A stretch of 64,000 nt of DNA from Shinella sp. UYSO24 (GTDB lineage: Bacteria > Pseudomonadota > Alphaproteobacteria > Rhizobiales > Rhizobiaceae), in contig CABHNZ010000010.1 in NCBI GenBank assembly GCA_902167985.1, forward strand, positions 186,001-250,000, written 5' to 3'. The position numbers and the translations under genes are program-made. Shown one piece after another: positions 47,822 to 56,447 of this stretch; within the stretch, counting starts at the first letter, position 1, and each line of letters begins with the position of its first letter. The notes under the pieces are model-generated. The model did no database searches. It had not been told where the DNA came from and worked only from the letters and a program-made list of their open reading frames with translations.

Positions 47822-49333
47822 ATGTCGCGAGGTCAGATCATCGGAGTTGTGGACGACGATGCAGATGTTCGTGCGGCGCTCCAGGGCCTGCTGAATGCCT
47901 TCGGATATGACGCAGTCCTCTACGCATCGGCAACTGATTTCCTTGAACATGACCAGGCCTCGGTCGGCTGCATCATTCTGGACATTCAGATGCCTGGAAT
48001 TAGCGGACTGGAGTTGCAGGCTCGTCTGAGCGAAAGGGGCTCTACGACACCGATCATCTTCATGACCGGTCATCTCAATGACAGGATCAGGGAGCGCGCC
48101 ATGCGGCAAGGCGCCTTCTGCGTTCTCGGCAAACCGGTCGATCAGGATCACATTCTCTCCTGCGTGGCGAAGGCTCTGGGTGGTCAGACCCCAAGCGTAT
48201 CGACCAAGGCTCTCGGTCTTGAGGACATTGCCGCGCTGGCCCGCCGCCATGACGCGTTGAATCTTGCGCAGGGATTTCCGGACACCGCGGGGCCGGAGAA
48301 TGTCAGGTCCATTGCGGCAGGCGCTTTGCTGGACGGCTATAATCAGTACGCTCCGGTCAATGGACTGATGGAGCTGAGAACTGCAGCGGCGACGTTTTAT
48401 ACCAGGCGCCACGGGTTCTCGATCACATCAGACGAAGTCCTCGTCACGTCCGGTGGCACGGAAGCGCTTGCATCATCGCTCCTCGCGCTGGTCTCGCCGG
48501 GCGACGAGGTCCTGGTGATCGAACCGATGTACGACGCCTACGCACCGCTTATTCGCCGAGCCGGAGGCACGGTCGTGCCTGTACGCCTGAGCCCTCCGGA
48601 TTGGCGACTGGAAGAGAGCATGATCCGACCTCTCGTGACGCCGAGGACGCGCCTTCTTCTGCTCAGTCAGCCGGCCAACCCGATGTCCCGCGTCTTCGAT
48701 TTCGAGGAGCTTTCGATGCTCGTCCGTATCTGCGTCGAAAAAGACCTTACGGTGATCTCCGACGAAGTATGGGAAAATCTGACATTTGACCAATTGGCGT
48801 TTCTCCCTTTGGCGGGCTTTCCGGGCATGCGAGAGCGGACCGTGAAGCTGGGCTCCGCTGGTAAACTGCTGTCTTTGACGGGTTGGAAAGTGGGGTTCGT
48901 GTGTGCCGCAGCCAACTTGCTTGAGAAGATCGGGCATATGCATAAGGTGCTGACTTTCTCCACGCCTCCAAACCTGCAAACTGCAGTCGCTTACGGTCTA
49001 AGTCTGCCGGATGAGGTTTTCGTTGCCGAACGAATGAGGCTCGCTGCAAGCCGCGACAGGTTCATCCGCCGGATAACCGACTATGGCTTCAGGGTCTTAC
49101 CGAGCCAGGCGTCGTACTTCGTCTATCTTGATTTGCCGGCTTCCGGCATTTCACTCGCGGATGCTGCGTTCTGTCATCATGCCATCGAGAATGCTCAAGT
49201 GGCGACAGTTCCGCTCTCTGCCCTTTATCTTTCGTCGCCATGTACGACGCTGCTGCGCATCTGCTTCGCCCGTTCCGATGAGGTTCTGGACGAAGGAGCA
49301 AGACGGCTCAACGAGGCGCGCCGAATGCTGTGA
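47822..49333 (+). CDS. Receiver domain-aminotransferase fusion protein
   Basis: 503 residues in one intact frame. Residues 1-120 are a response-regulator receiver: acidic pocket D11-D13, phospho-acceptor Asp54 (GCIILDIQMPG), Thr82 and Lys104. A linker of about 12 residues leads into a class I/II PLP aminotransferase from about 130: ARRHDALNLAQGFPD, YAPVNGLMELR, TSGGTEAL, Asn286 in the QPANP block, Asp314 in ISDEVWE, PLP-binding Lys348 in GSAGKLLSLTGWKVGF, and Arg479 in LLRICFA, the substrate-carboxylate ligand. No internal ribosome site or start codon lies before the conserved aminotransferase N-terminus, so this is a true single-chain fusion replacing the usual DNA-binding output. Cytosolic. 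Nearest aminotransferase relatives act on kynurenine, glutamine or methionine-type substrates; the substrate here is unknown. Confidence 0.92.
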   Translation: MSRGQIIGVVDDDADVRAALQGLLNAFGYDAVLYASATDFLEHDQASVGCIILDIQMPGISGLELQARLSERGSTTPIIFMTGHLNDRIRERAMRQGAFCVLGKPVDQDHILSCVAKALGGQTPSVSTKALGLEDIAALARRHDALNLAQGFPDTAGPENVRSIAAGALLDGYNQYAPVNGLMELRTAAATFYTRRHGFSITSDEVLVTSGGTEALASSLLALVSPGDEVLVIEPMYDAYAPLIRRAGGTVVPVRLSPPDWRLEESMIRPLVTPRTRLLLLSQPANPMSRVFDFEELSMLVRICVEKDLTVISDEVWENLTFDQLAFLPLAGFPGMRERTVKLGSAGKLLSLTGWKVGFVCAAANLLEKIGHMHKVLTFSTPPNLQTAVAYGLSLPDEVFVAERMRLAASRDRFIRRITDYGFRVLPSQASYFVYLDLPASGISLADAAFCHHAIENAQVATVPLSALYLSSPCTTLLRICFARSDEVLDEGARRLNEARRML

Positions 49334-49576
49334 GCAAGGCGGCTGCGTTTCAACGTCTGCTGATCCGGGAGAGGCGCGGCAGAGATATTTGCAAAGTCTG
49401 CCATGATCGCCGGCCAAGCGAGTTCCAAGAGATCTCGAAACATTTCTGAATTGATCACTGACAGCGTCGAAGTGTTGCGGGAGAGGGCAATGCGATGGAT
49501 GGCCATGCAGTTTAATCGTGACATGCACTCGCCAATTTCGCCTTGGCTTCAAAGCCCGCCCAAACGGAGAGCATCC

Positions 49577-50482
49577 ATGCCTATTTTCACACGCCGTGAC
49601 TTCCTGACGACCGCAGCCTCGGCCCTTGCTTTGTCGGGATTGCCCATTCGGGGCAACGCCGCAGAGATTTTCACCTCGGGCGAAAGCAAGGTTGTCGCCC
49701 TCTCGGACGGTTCATTTTCTTTTCCGGCAGACTTCTGGCTTGGCGCCACTGATGCGGAAAAGGACCAACTTGGCAATCCGGTGGTCATAGGGGCCAATGT
49801 TTACGTGTACCGCGCTAACGGGCGTGTGTTTCTATTTGATGCCGGCGCCGGAAATGCCGCCTTCATCACGTCGCAGTTCGACACTGTGGGGCGTCTTCCG
49901 CGTGATCTGGAGGCCGCGGGCATCGCGCCTGAGAGCATTACCGATGTCGTGATAACCCATATGCATCCTGATCATTTCGGTGGAGTTGTCTTTGATGGCG
50001 CGCCCTTATTTCCGAACGCCAAGATACATATCAACGACAGGGAGTGGGCCTTCTGGACACGAAAGGGTTTCGCCGCTGATGCCCCCGATCAGCTGCGCCC
50101 GATGGTAGCGTCAGTACAACAAACTGCCGACTTGGTTGCTGACGCGGTTACAACCCATAGCGGCGAGGCTGACTTAGGCGGCGGCGTTATCGTGCAGCCC
50201 GCTTTCGGTCATACACCGGGCCATACCGTGATGCTCATCGATCTTGGCTCCGAGCGGCTTTTGATACTCGGCGACACTGTCGTCTCCGACCACATCCACT
50301 TCGCCCATCCCCATGTCGGCTGGGCACTCGACCTCGACCCGGTGAACGCAGAGGCAACACGCCGACGGTTGCTGGATCTCGCCGCGACCGATCGTTTGCT
50401 GGTGGCGGGAAACCACGTGACGAAACCAGGCCTTGGTCGTGTTGAACGGCGCGGCTCGACGTTCAATTTTGTGCCCATTTAA
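49577..50482 (+). CDS. Tat-exported metallo-beta-lactamase-fold hydrolase
   Basis: 301 residues from the ATG at 49577 (GGAGAG upstream), opening with a twin-arginine leader TRRDFLTTAASALALSG. Metal ligands H128, H130, D132, H133 (THMHPDHFGG), His in GHTPGHT, Asp in LILGDTVVSD and His in AGNHV, so a dinuclear site is complete. Closest in pattern to quorum-lactonase/MBL-fold hydrolases. Same strand as the fusion gene but 243 bp downstream, so operon membership is uncertain. Confidence 0.92.
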   Translation: MPIFTRRDFLTTAASALALSGLPIRGNAAEIFTSGESKVVALSDGSFSFPADFWLGATDAEKDQLGNPVVIGANVYVYRANGRVFLFDAGAGNAAFITSQFDTVGRLPRDLEAAGIAPESITDVVITHMHPDHFGGVVFDGAPLFPNAKIHINDREWAFWTRKGFAADAPDQLRPMVASVQQTADLVADAVTTHSGEADLGGGVIVQPAFGHTPGHTVMLIDLGSERLLILGDTVVSDHIHFAHPHVGWALDLDPVNAEATRRRLLDLAATDRLLVAGNHVTKPGLGRVERRGSTFNFVPI

Positions 50483-50499
50483 CGCGGTGATCTTGCCGA

Positions 50500-50523
50500 T
50501 CCGGCCAGCGGCTGCCGGCCGGA
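50500..50523. terminator. Hairpin between convergent genes
   Basis: TCCGGCC paired with GGCCGGA around a 10-base loop, midway in the 50-bp gap between the MBL-fold gene and the convergent NmrA-like gene. No T run. Confidence 0.4.
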
Positions 50524-50532
50524 CAGCGAAAA

Positions 50533-51354
50533 TCAGGATAAACCCGACACTTCCGATGCGATCACAGCTGCCAGTTCGAGCGTGTCCCTCGGGGTGGTTT
50601 TGATCAATCGCAGAAGGTCCGTGCTCTGGGCTTGCAGAAAGCCCGCGGCGGATGCGGAATAAATCGACATCAGCATTGGCGGCTGGAACGGCAGGAGCGG
50701 AGGCGTCGACAGTTTGCTTCGCGCTTCAGACAGCGTGTCAGGCAAAAACGTGGCGCCCAGCCTCTCGGCCAATTGGGGGATGGTCCAGCCCTGGGTTCCG
50801 GCAAGCTCATAGATCACATTGGCATGGGCTGCCGGATCGCATAACACGGTGACCGCAGCATCCGCGAGATCTTCGCGCGCCACTGACGAGATACGACCTG
50901 TCCCGAACGGGGCGCGAATGACGCCGCCAGCCGGAGCGGCCAAGGCGCCGATCAATTCGGCATAGAGCCCGTTGCGCAAGATGGTCCATGACATGGCACT
51001 TTGCTGCAAACGCCGTTCTGTCCAGCGATGCGCGAGTGCAAAACCGAGATGATCGCCGGCCCCGATCAAGCTCGTATAGACGATATGGCGCACGCCCTGA
51101 CGTTCGGCAGCGCCGATCACTGCGTCATGTCGGGCGATGACGACATCGTCTTCCTCATATCCGGCGGAGACCATGAAGAGTGTCTCGACGTCGCTGAAAT
51201 CGAGTGAGTGAGGATCGTCGAAGTCGATCCGCCTTTTGCCCGCCTCTTGATCTGCAGCCTTATGGCTGCCAACGAGGAACCTCAGCCCTTTCTCGCTGGC
51301 TCGTTGAGCAATGAGGGTGGATAGTTGGCCGGAGCCACCGGTGATCAGTATCAT
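50533..51354 (-). CDS. NmrA/QorB-like NAD(P)H-binding protein
   Basis: 273 residues. Atypical SDR: ITGGSGQLSTLIAQRASEKG dinucleotide-binding start, FMVSAGYEEDDV, HIVYTSLIGAGDHLGFALAHRWTERRLQQSAMSWTILRNGLYAE, and no YXXXK catalytic pair in the usual place. Similar to E. coli YtfG (QorB), an NAD(P)H:quinone oxidoreductase, and like it divergent from an HxlR regulator gene. Exact reaction inferred from context. Confidence 0.85.
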   Translation of the reverse strand: MILITGGSGQLSTLIAQRASEKGLRFLVGSHKAADQEAGKRRIDFDDPHSLDFSDVETLFMVSAGYEEDDVVIARHDAVIGAAERQGVRHIVYTSLIGAGDHLGFALAHRWTERRLQQSAMSWTILRNGLYAELIGALAAPAGGVIRAPFGTGRISSVAREDLADAAVTVLCDPAAHANVIYELAGTQGWTIPQLAERLGATFLPDTLSEARSKLSTPPLLPFQPPMLMSIYSASAAGFLQAQSTDLLRLIKTTPRDTLELAAVIASEVSGLS

Positions 51355-51425
51355 CTATTGCGTCCTCTGTGATGAGTTCGCATCTATCTATTGTGGTAAT
51401 CCGCGAGGCATAAGGAGGCACATTC

Positions 51426-51825
51426 ATGTTCGCCGCAGAAAAAATCCCGCCGCAAGAGTTGGAGCCATGTGGCATGCCGGAGCATGAAGATTGCGGCCTG
51501 CGGCTCATTCTGGATCGCCTGGGGGAGAAATGGACGGTGATGACCATTTCCGAATTGGTTTCCAGCCCGCGGCGCTACAACGATCTCGAGCGTTCACTGC
51601 ATGGCATCACGCAACGGATGCTGACGCTGACCGTGCGTCGACTGGAGCGCGACGGGTTGATCAGCAGAAGTGTTGAAGCCACCAACCGCCATCTGTCACC
51701 TATGCGCTGACGAAGCGCGGGCATAGCTTCGCCGCCAAGGTCGCCGATCTTGTGGAATGGTCGAGAACGCATCGCGATGCGATCCTGTCATCTCAAAAGA
51801 GTTTGATCAGCAACTCAAGAGCTGA
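51426..51825 (+). CDS. HxlR-family redox/quinone-responsive regulator (frame broken twice)
   Basis: ATG at 51426 with AGGAGG upstream. Winged helix with the family's LRLILDRLGEKWTVMTISELVSSPRRYNDLERSLHGITQRMLTLTVRRLERDGLI. A cysteine precedes the helix (HEDCGLR), the position used for redox sensing in YodB/QorR proteins. One-base losses near 51684 (EAT then PPSVTYALTKRGHSF) and near 51802 (QKSFDQQLKS at the end); restored length 133. Divergent from the QorB-like gene, matching the ytfH-ytfG arrangement. Confidence 0.85.
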
Positions 51826-51904
51826 TCCCTGCCTGTGTTGCAGGAAGCCCGGCTTGCCTTGCCCGGGCATGGCCGTCATGTCACTATTTCACGGGAGATA
51901 AATC

Positions 51905-52279
51905 ATGTTTACCCATGTCATGATCGGGAGCAACGACTTGGAGCGTGCCCGAGCATTTTATGATGCCACCTTCGCCGCCCTTGGAGGCGCAGCCGGCGAA
52001 ATGGATGCCCGGGGCAGGCTGATCTATAGTCATGAGGGTGGCCGGCTGATGATCACCAGACCAATCGATGGCAAGCCCGCGACATTTGCCAATGGCGGAA
52101 CGATCGGCATCGGGGCTTCAAGCCCGGACCATGTTCTGGCCTGGCATGCTGCCGGCGCCGCACACGGGGGGACGGCAATCGAGACCCCGCCGAACGAGCG
52201 CCCGAACGGATCTTTCGTCGCCTATCTGCGCGATCCGGACGGAAACAAGTTGAGTGTGCGGACCCTTCCGACGCGATAA
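51905..52279 (+). CDS. VOC-family (glyoxalase/bleomycin-resistance fold) protein
   Basis: 124 residues from the ATG at 51905 with GGGAG upstream. One pair of beta-alpha-beta-beta-beta modules: MFTHVMIGSNDLERARAFYDATFAALG at the start and FVAYLRDPDGNKLSV at the end, the usual VOC signature. Function unspecified. Confidence 0.92.
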   Translation: MFTHVMIGSNDLERARAFYDATFAALGGAAGEMDARGRLIYSHEGGRLMITRPIDGKPATFANGGTIGIGASSPDHVLAWHAAGAAHGGTAIETPPNERPNGSFVAYLRDPDGNKLSVRTLPTR

Positions 52280-52360
52280 GGCCGAGATGGGGGCGCCCCG
52301 CGGTGCCCGGCGGTGCCCGGCGGCATTGGAGGCCCGGGATATCTGAGGTGGAGGAAGGCG

Positions 52361-52873
52361 ATGAACGAGCAGATCGACAACGCTGAAGATGGCCGGAACG
52401 GCCGGGATCACGCATCCGTCGAACGCCGAGGCGATCGGGATCTCGTCATCGTCCGTATTTTCAAGGCATCTCCGAGAATGGTCTATCGGGCCTGGAGCGA
52501 GGCCGAACTGTTCCGGCGCTGGTGGTTTCCGAGATCTGTCGCCGGTGTTTCGCTGGTGTCCTGCGACCTTGAGGTTCGCACCGGCGGCACCTATCGGCTG
52601 GAGTTTGCCGCTGATGGTGCTGAGAACATGGCGTTTTATGGCAAGTATCTGCATGTGGTGCCGAATGCGCGGATTGTCTGGACCAATGACGAAGGCGAAG
52701 AGGGCGCGATCACCACAGTGACCATGGAGGATAGGGGCGGCAACACACTCCTGACCTTCCACGAGACCTATCCGTCGACGGCTGCGCGAGAGGAAGCGCT
52801 GGAAAGCTCGGCGGCAGCCTTGCCGGAACAGCTGGACCAGCTGGCGGACCTGCTGCCAACCATCGGTGAGTAG
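52361..52873 (+). CDS. SRPBCC/AHSA1-domain protein
   Basis: 170 residues from the ATG at 52361 (GGAGGAAGG upstream). LVIVRIFKASPRMVYRAWSEAELFRRWWFPRS, GGTYRLEFAADG, YLHVVPNARIVWTND and TLLTFHETYPSTAAREEAL define the Aha1-C-like START-fold group. Such proteins bind small hydrophobic ligands. Just upstream is a 10-bp tandem duplication (CGGTGCCCGG twice, 52301-52320). Confidence 0.9.
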   Translation: MNEQIDNAEDGRNGRDHASVERRGDRDLVIVRIFKASPRMVYRAWSEAELFRRWWFPRSVAGVSLVSCDLEVRTGGTYRLEFAADGAENMAFYGKYLHVVPNARIVWTNDEGEEGAITTVTMEDRGGNTLLTFHETYPSTAAREEALESSAAALPEQLDQLADLLPTIGE

Positions 52874-52999
52874 GGCGCGCCGCCATGGACGCGGAGGCGC
52901 CGCTTGCGGTCGTAGAGGTCCGAGAAAGGCTTCGCTTGGCGCTGATCGAATGTTCGGTGAGATCCGGCTTAGGGATTGCCCCGGATAAGGCTCCGAATA

Positions 53000-53905
53000 T
53001 CAGCACACCCTTCCGTATTCGGCCAGGAAGTCGAGCAACACCCTGATGCGGGAGGGCAGCGCCCCGCCCTGGCCGATATAGACGGCATGGAAGGGCTCCT
53101 TGTCGGCGGCATCCAGATGTTCAAGCAACGGAACCAGCCGCCCGGCGGCAATGTCTTCACGGACGGAGAAAGCGGAAAGGCGACCAAGGCCGACACCGGC
53201 AAGCGCCATATGCCGAAGGCCCTCGCCGTCGCTTGCCTGGACGCGGCCAGTCGCCGGTACGACCGTCGTTTCGCCGTTCTCTCTGAGAGGCCAGCCATCG
53301 ACTGCTCGCGCGTAGCCGAAGCCAAGGCGATTGTGCTGTTCGAGATCGGCAATCGTGCGCGGCTCGCCGCAGCGGGCGAGATAGGCCGGCGCAGCAACGA
53401 TTATGAGCGGCGTCTCCCCCAACTTTCTGGCCACAAGGCTGGAGCTTTTGAGAGGTCCCGCCCGCACCGCCACGTCGACACGCTCTCCAAGCAGATCAAT
53501 CACCGCATCCGTCTGCACAATGTCGAGTGTTACGCCTGGATGGAGTGCAAGAAAGCTTGGCAGCAAGGGCGCGAGGACATGATTGGCGTAAGAGGCACTC
53601 GTGTTGATCCGCACCCGACCGACCGGCAGCTCGCCACGGCCGGCGGCGCGCTCCGCCTCCTCCAAATCGGCGAGGATACGTGTTGCCCTCTCGTAGAAGG
53701 CGCAGCCTTCAGGGGTGAGCAGGAGCTGCCGCGTAGAACGGTTGACAAGCCTTGCACCAAGTCGCGCTTCCAGCCTCGCGATCCGCTTGCTGACCGCCGA
53801 GGGCGTCATGCCGCAAGCTCGCGCCGCCGGTGAAAATCCACCGAGCTCGACGACGCGCACGAAGACGTCCATCTCGCCGGACCGGTTGACCTCAAGTCGT
53901 GCCAT
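53000..53905 (-). CDS. LysR-family transcriptional regulator
   Basis: 301 residues from the ATG at 53905, opening MARLEVNRSGEMDVFVRVVELGG as in a common subfamily. HTH FSPAARACGMTPSAVSKRIARLEARLGARLVNRSTR and the effector domain (GRVRINTSASYANHVLAPLLP). Divergent from the aldo/keto reductase gene (137-bp gap), which it probably regulates. Intact. Confidence 0.94.
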   Translation of the reverse strand: MARLEVNRSGEMDVFVRVVELGGFSPAARACGMTPSAVSKRIARLEARLGARLVNRSTRQLLLTPEGCAFYERATRILADLEEAERAAGRGELPVGRVRINTSASYANHVLAPLLPSFLALHPGVTLDIVQTDAVIDLLGERVDVAVRAGPLKSSSLVARKLGETPLIIVAAPAYLARCGEPRTIADLEQHNRLGFGYARAVDGWPLRENGETTVVPATGRVQASDGEGLRHMALAGVGLGRLSAFSVREDIAAGRLVPLLEHLDAADKEPFHAVYIGQGGALPSRIRVLLDFLAEYGRVC

Positions 53906-54042
53906 ATGACTTCATCTCACAAGTGATGTTCTCTGCAGCGGTCTATCTCATCGAAACCCCGAGATCTATCCTTGAATGAATTGCTTCGGCAATGAACCGC
54001 CCGGCCGCTGCCGGAGCCTCGAACATTCTAAAGGAACGTCTC

Positions 54043-55078
54043 ATGGAATATCGCTTTCTCGGCCGGTCGGGTCTGAAAGTACCCGCCCTCAGCTTCGGCG
54101 CAGGCACTTTCGGCGGCTCCGGTCCTCTTTTCAGCAACTGGGGAACGTCGAACTCTGCCGAGGCGCGTCGCCTCGTCGACATATGCCTGGAGGCCGGGGT
54201 CAATTTGTTCGACACTGCGGATGTTTACTCTGATGGTGCCTCCGAGGGCGTGCTTGGCGAGGCGATCAAGGGGCGGCGCGATGCGGTCCTGATTTCGACC
54301 AAGACCAGTCTGCCCATGGGCGATGGGCCGAACGACGCAGGATCCTCACGATTTCGGCTGATCCGCGCCGTCGATGCTGCGCTGGGCCGTCTCCAGACGG
54401 ACTATATCGATTTGCTGCAACTTCATGCCTTTGACGCCGGCACGCCGATTGAGGAAGTGCTCTTAACGCTCGACACGCTCGTGCGCGCCGGAAAGGTCCG
54501 CTATGTCGGCGTTCCAATTTTGCCGGCTGGCAGATCATGAAATCGCTGGCCGTTGCCGATCGGTACGGCTGGCCGCGCTACGTTGCCAATCAGGTCTACT
54601 ATTCGCTGGTCGGGCGCGACTATGAATGGGATCTGATGCCTTTGGGCGCCGATCAAGGCCTTGGGGCGCTGGTCTGGAGCCCGCTCGGCTGGGGGCGGCT
54701 GACTGGAAAAATCAGGCGTGGCACGCCGCTGCCCGAGGGCAGCCGCTGCACGAAACTGCCAGCTTCGGGCCGCCGGTGGACGACGAGCACCTCTATCACG
54801 TTGTCGATGCACTTGACGCTATAGCTCAGGAAACAGGAAAGACGGTCCCGCAGGTTGCGCTCAACTGGCTGTTGCGACGACCAACGGTTTCTTCTGTTAT
54901 CATCGGCGCACGGAATGAAGAACAGCTTCGCCAAAACCTGGGCGCGATCGGTTGGAGCCTGACATCCGAACAGGTCGCAAAGCTGGATGAAGCCAGCAAG
55001 GTCACTGCGCCATATCCGCACTTTCCATACCAACGACAGGCGGGGTTTGCTCGGCTCAATCCCCCAATAACGGGCTAA
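54043..55078 (+). CDS. Aldo/keto reductase (frame broken twice)
   Basis: NADPH-dependent carbonyl reductase, 345 residues after repair. ATG at 54043 with AGGA upstream (MEYRFLGRSGLKVPALSFGAGTFGG). Catalytic tetrad Asp/Tyr in NLFDTADVYSDG, Lys in LISTKTS, His in LLQLHAFD; NADPH end VIIGARNEEQLRQNL. One-base losses near 54513 (VGVSNFAGWQIMKSL) and near 54745 (GSRLHETASFGPPV). Related to the voltage-gated K+ channel beta-subunit/oxidoreductase group. Confidence 0.9.
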
Positions 55079-55395
55079 GCTCGACTTGATAGCCTGACTT
55101 CCGAGGCGTCGCATAATCAGTATATCCGCGACGCCTCTATGCGCAGGATCGAAACCTTGCAATCCACCCTGGTCCTGTCGACAAGCTTGCGTTTGCGGGC
55201 AGGCGTCAGAGCGAAAGCGCTCTACGCTCCTGAAAATTCGAGCTCTTCAGCGAATTCTACCCTTGTTCCCAACAGGGATCATAAGTGGAAAGTTCCAGCT
55301 ACAAATGGCCGAATTTGACGGCGGCACGTCATATCCCGTCAAAGCCACGGTGCGGGCGTTGGGTGGATCGGCGAGCCGCATGATGTCTTCGCGTT
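55079..55395. other. Gap between convergent aldo/keto reductase and FadR-type genes
   Basis: 317 bases without a gene. It holds the hairpin at 55103-55137; nothing else recognised. Confidence 0.55.
55103..55137 (+). terminator. Hairpin after the aldo/keto reductase gene
   Basis: Perfect 10-bp stem GAGGCGTCGC/GCGACGCCTC with a 15-base AT-rich loop, 25 bases after the stop. It lacks a T tract, so it may slow RNA decay rather than terminate. Confidence 0.5.
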
Positions 55396-56153
55396 TCAGT
55401 TCAACTCGCCCGAGGCACGCTTTATCAGCAGAGCCTTGTAGCGCGTGAGGCTACCTTGCAGGTGCTCCTGCATGGCGTCCCTCGCTTCATTGGCTTTCCC
55501 GGAAAAATCGCATTGACGATCCGCCCGTGTTCTTCCTGCAGATGCCGATTGCGCGGCAGCGCATCCGGGTGGCCATCGCCGCGCTGCAGGTCAGGGCTCA
55601 TGATGATGCCCGGCTTGATCAACCGCAGAAGATCGGCGAACCGGCGGTTCTGCGTTGCCTCGGCAATCGCCAGATGCAGGGCAAAATCCGCCTCGCGGGT
55701 CGACTGGCCGCTATCAAGCCTTTCGCCGATCTCGCGGTGCAGAGCGAGAATGGTTTCAAGCTGCGCCGGCGAACGGCGTGATGCGGCAAGGGCCGCTGCC
55801 TGGGTCTCACAGGCCGCCCGCAGTTCAAGAAGCTCGATCACGGACGATATTCTTTCCAGCGAGAGGCCGCTGAACGGCCGGTCACTGCGCTCGGCATCCG
55901 ATACGAACACGCCGACGCCGCGCCGCGCCTCCAGCATGCCCTCGTGCCGCAGGATTGCGACAGCCTCACGGATCACCGCACGGCTGACGGAGTGAAGCCG
56001 TGTCAGTTCCGCCTCGCTCGGCAGCTTGTCGCCGGGTTTGACCACGCCGGCCTCGATTTCGCGACGGAGGGCATGGACGATCTGCATGACGAGAGAATCT
56101 CCGACAAGATCCTCCAGCTCGCCATTCCCACCCCGTTGAACAAACTCGTTCAT
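55396..56153 (-). CDS. FadR/GntR-family regulator with FCD domain (frame broken)
   Basis: 252 residues after repair. ATG at 56153 with GGAGG upstream. Winged HTH (LRREIEAGVVKPGDKLPSEAELTRLHSVSRAVIREAVAILRHEGMLEARRGVGVFV) and FCD ligand domain (ISSVIELLELRAACETQAAALAA; FALHLAIAEATQNRRFADLL). One base lost near 55502; the repaired tail reads AIFSGKANEARDAMQEHLQGSLTRYKALL. Divergent from the enolase-superfamily gene, the typical layout for sugar-acid catabolic repressors. Confidence 0.9.
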
Positions 56154-56343
56154 GTCCGCCGACCTCCAACTCATCTGACTGCAGCGCGCACGTCATCAGC
56201 CTGCAATCCGCCATGTTTCGCATGATTTGCCAGGGCGGCAAAGTCATGCAGTGCGAAATCGCGGGATTTGATCCTGATTTCTGCCATTCATCCGTCAACG
56301 GAAGCTGATGGCAACGCGATGTCAGCAGACAGCATTGACAACT

Positions 56344-56352
56344 TATCTGATA
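56344..56352. promoter_or_regulatory. Palindrome TATC-T-GATA (candidate GntR operator)
   Basis: Nine-base perfect palindrome preceded by TTGACA at 56335, about 100 bp upstream of the dehydratase ATG, in the divergent regulator/dehydratase gap (56154-56447, 294 bp). Size and place fit a FadR-type operator, but only one copy is seen. Confidence 0.3.
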
Positions 56353-56447
56353 TCTATACGCTGCAGGCTGACAAGTGCGGGTGGCGATCAGCCTGGAGAC
56401 GGAGTGGCCTTCTTACATCCGCAGCTGATGACAGTCTGGGAGGATAT

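Noticed and set aside
48150..48260. Idea that the receiver-aminotransferase fusion is a sequencing artefact
   Set aside because: The frame is continuous, no ATG/GTG or ribosome site precedes the conserved aminotransferase N-terminus, and both domains keep full motifs. Not fully excluded given the indel rate, so kept as a stated risk.
55300..55440. Plus-strand reading that looked like the end of an enzyme (ends FISRAL)
   Set aside because: It is the antisense of the FadR-type regulator's C-terminus once that gene's lost base is restored.
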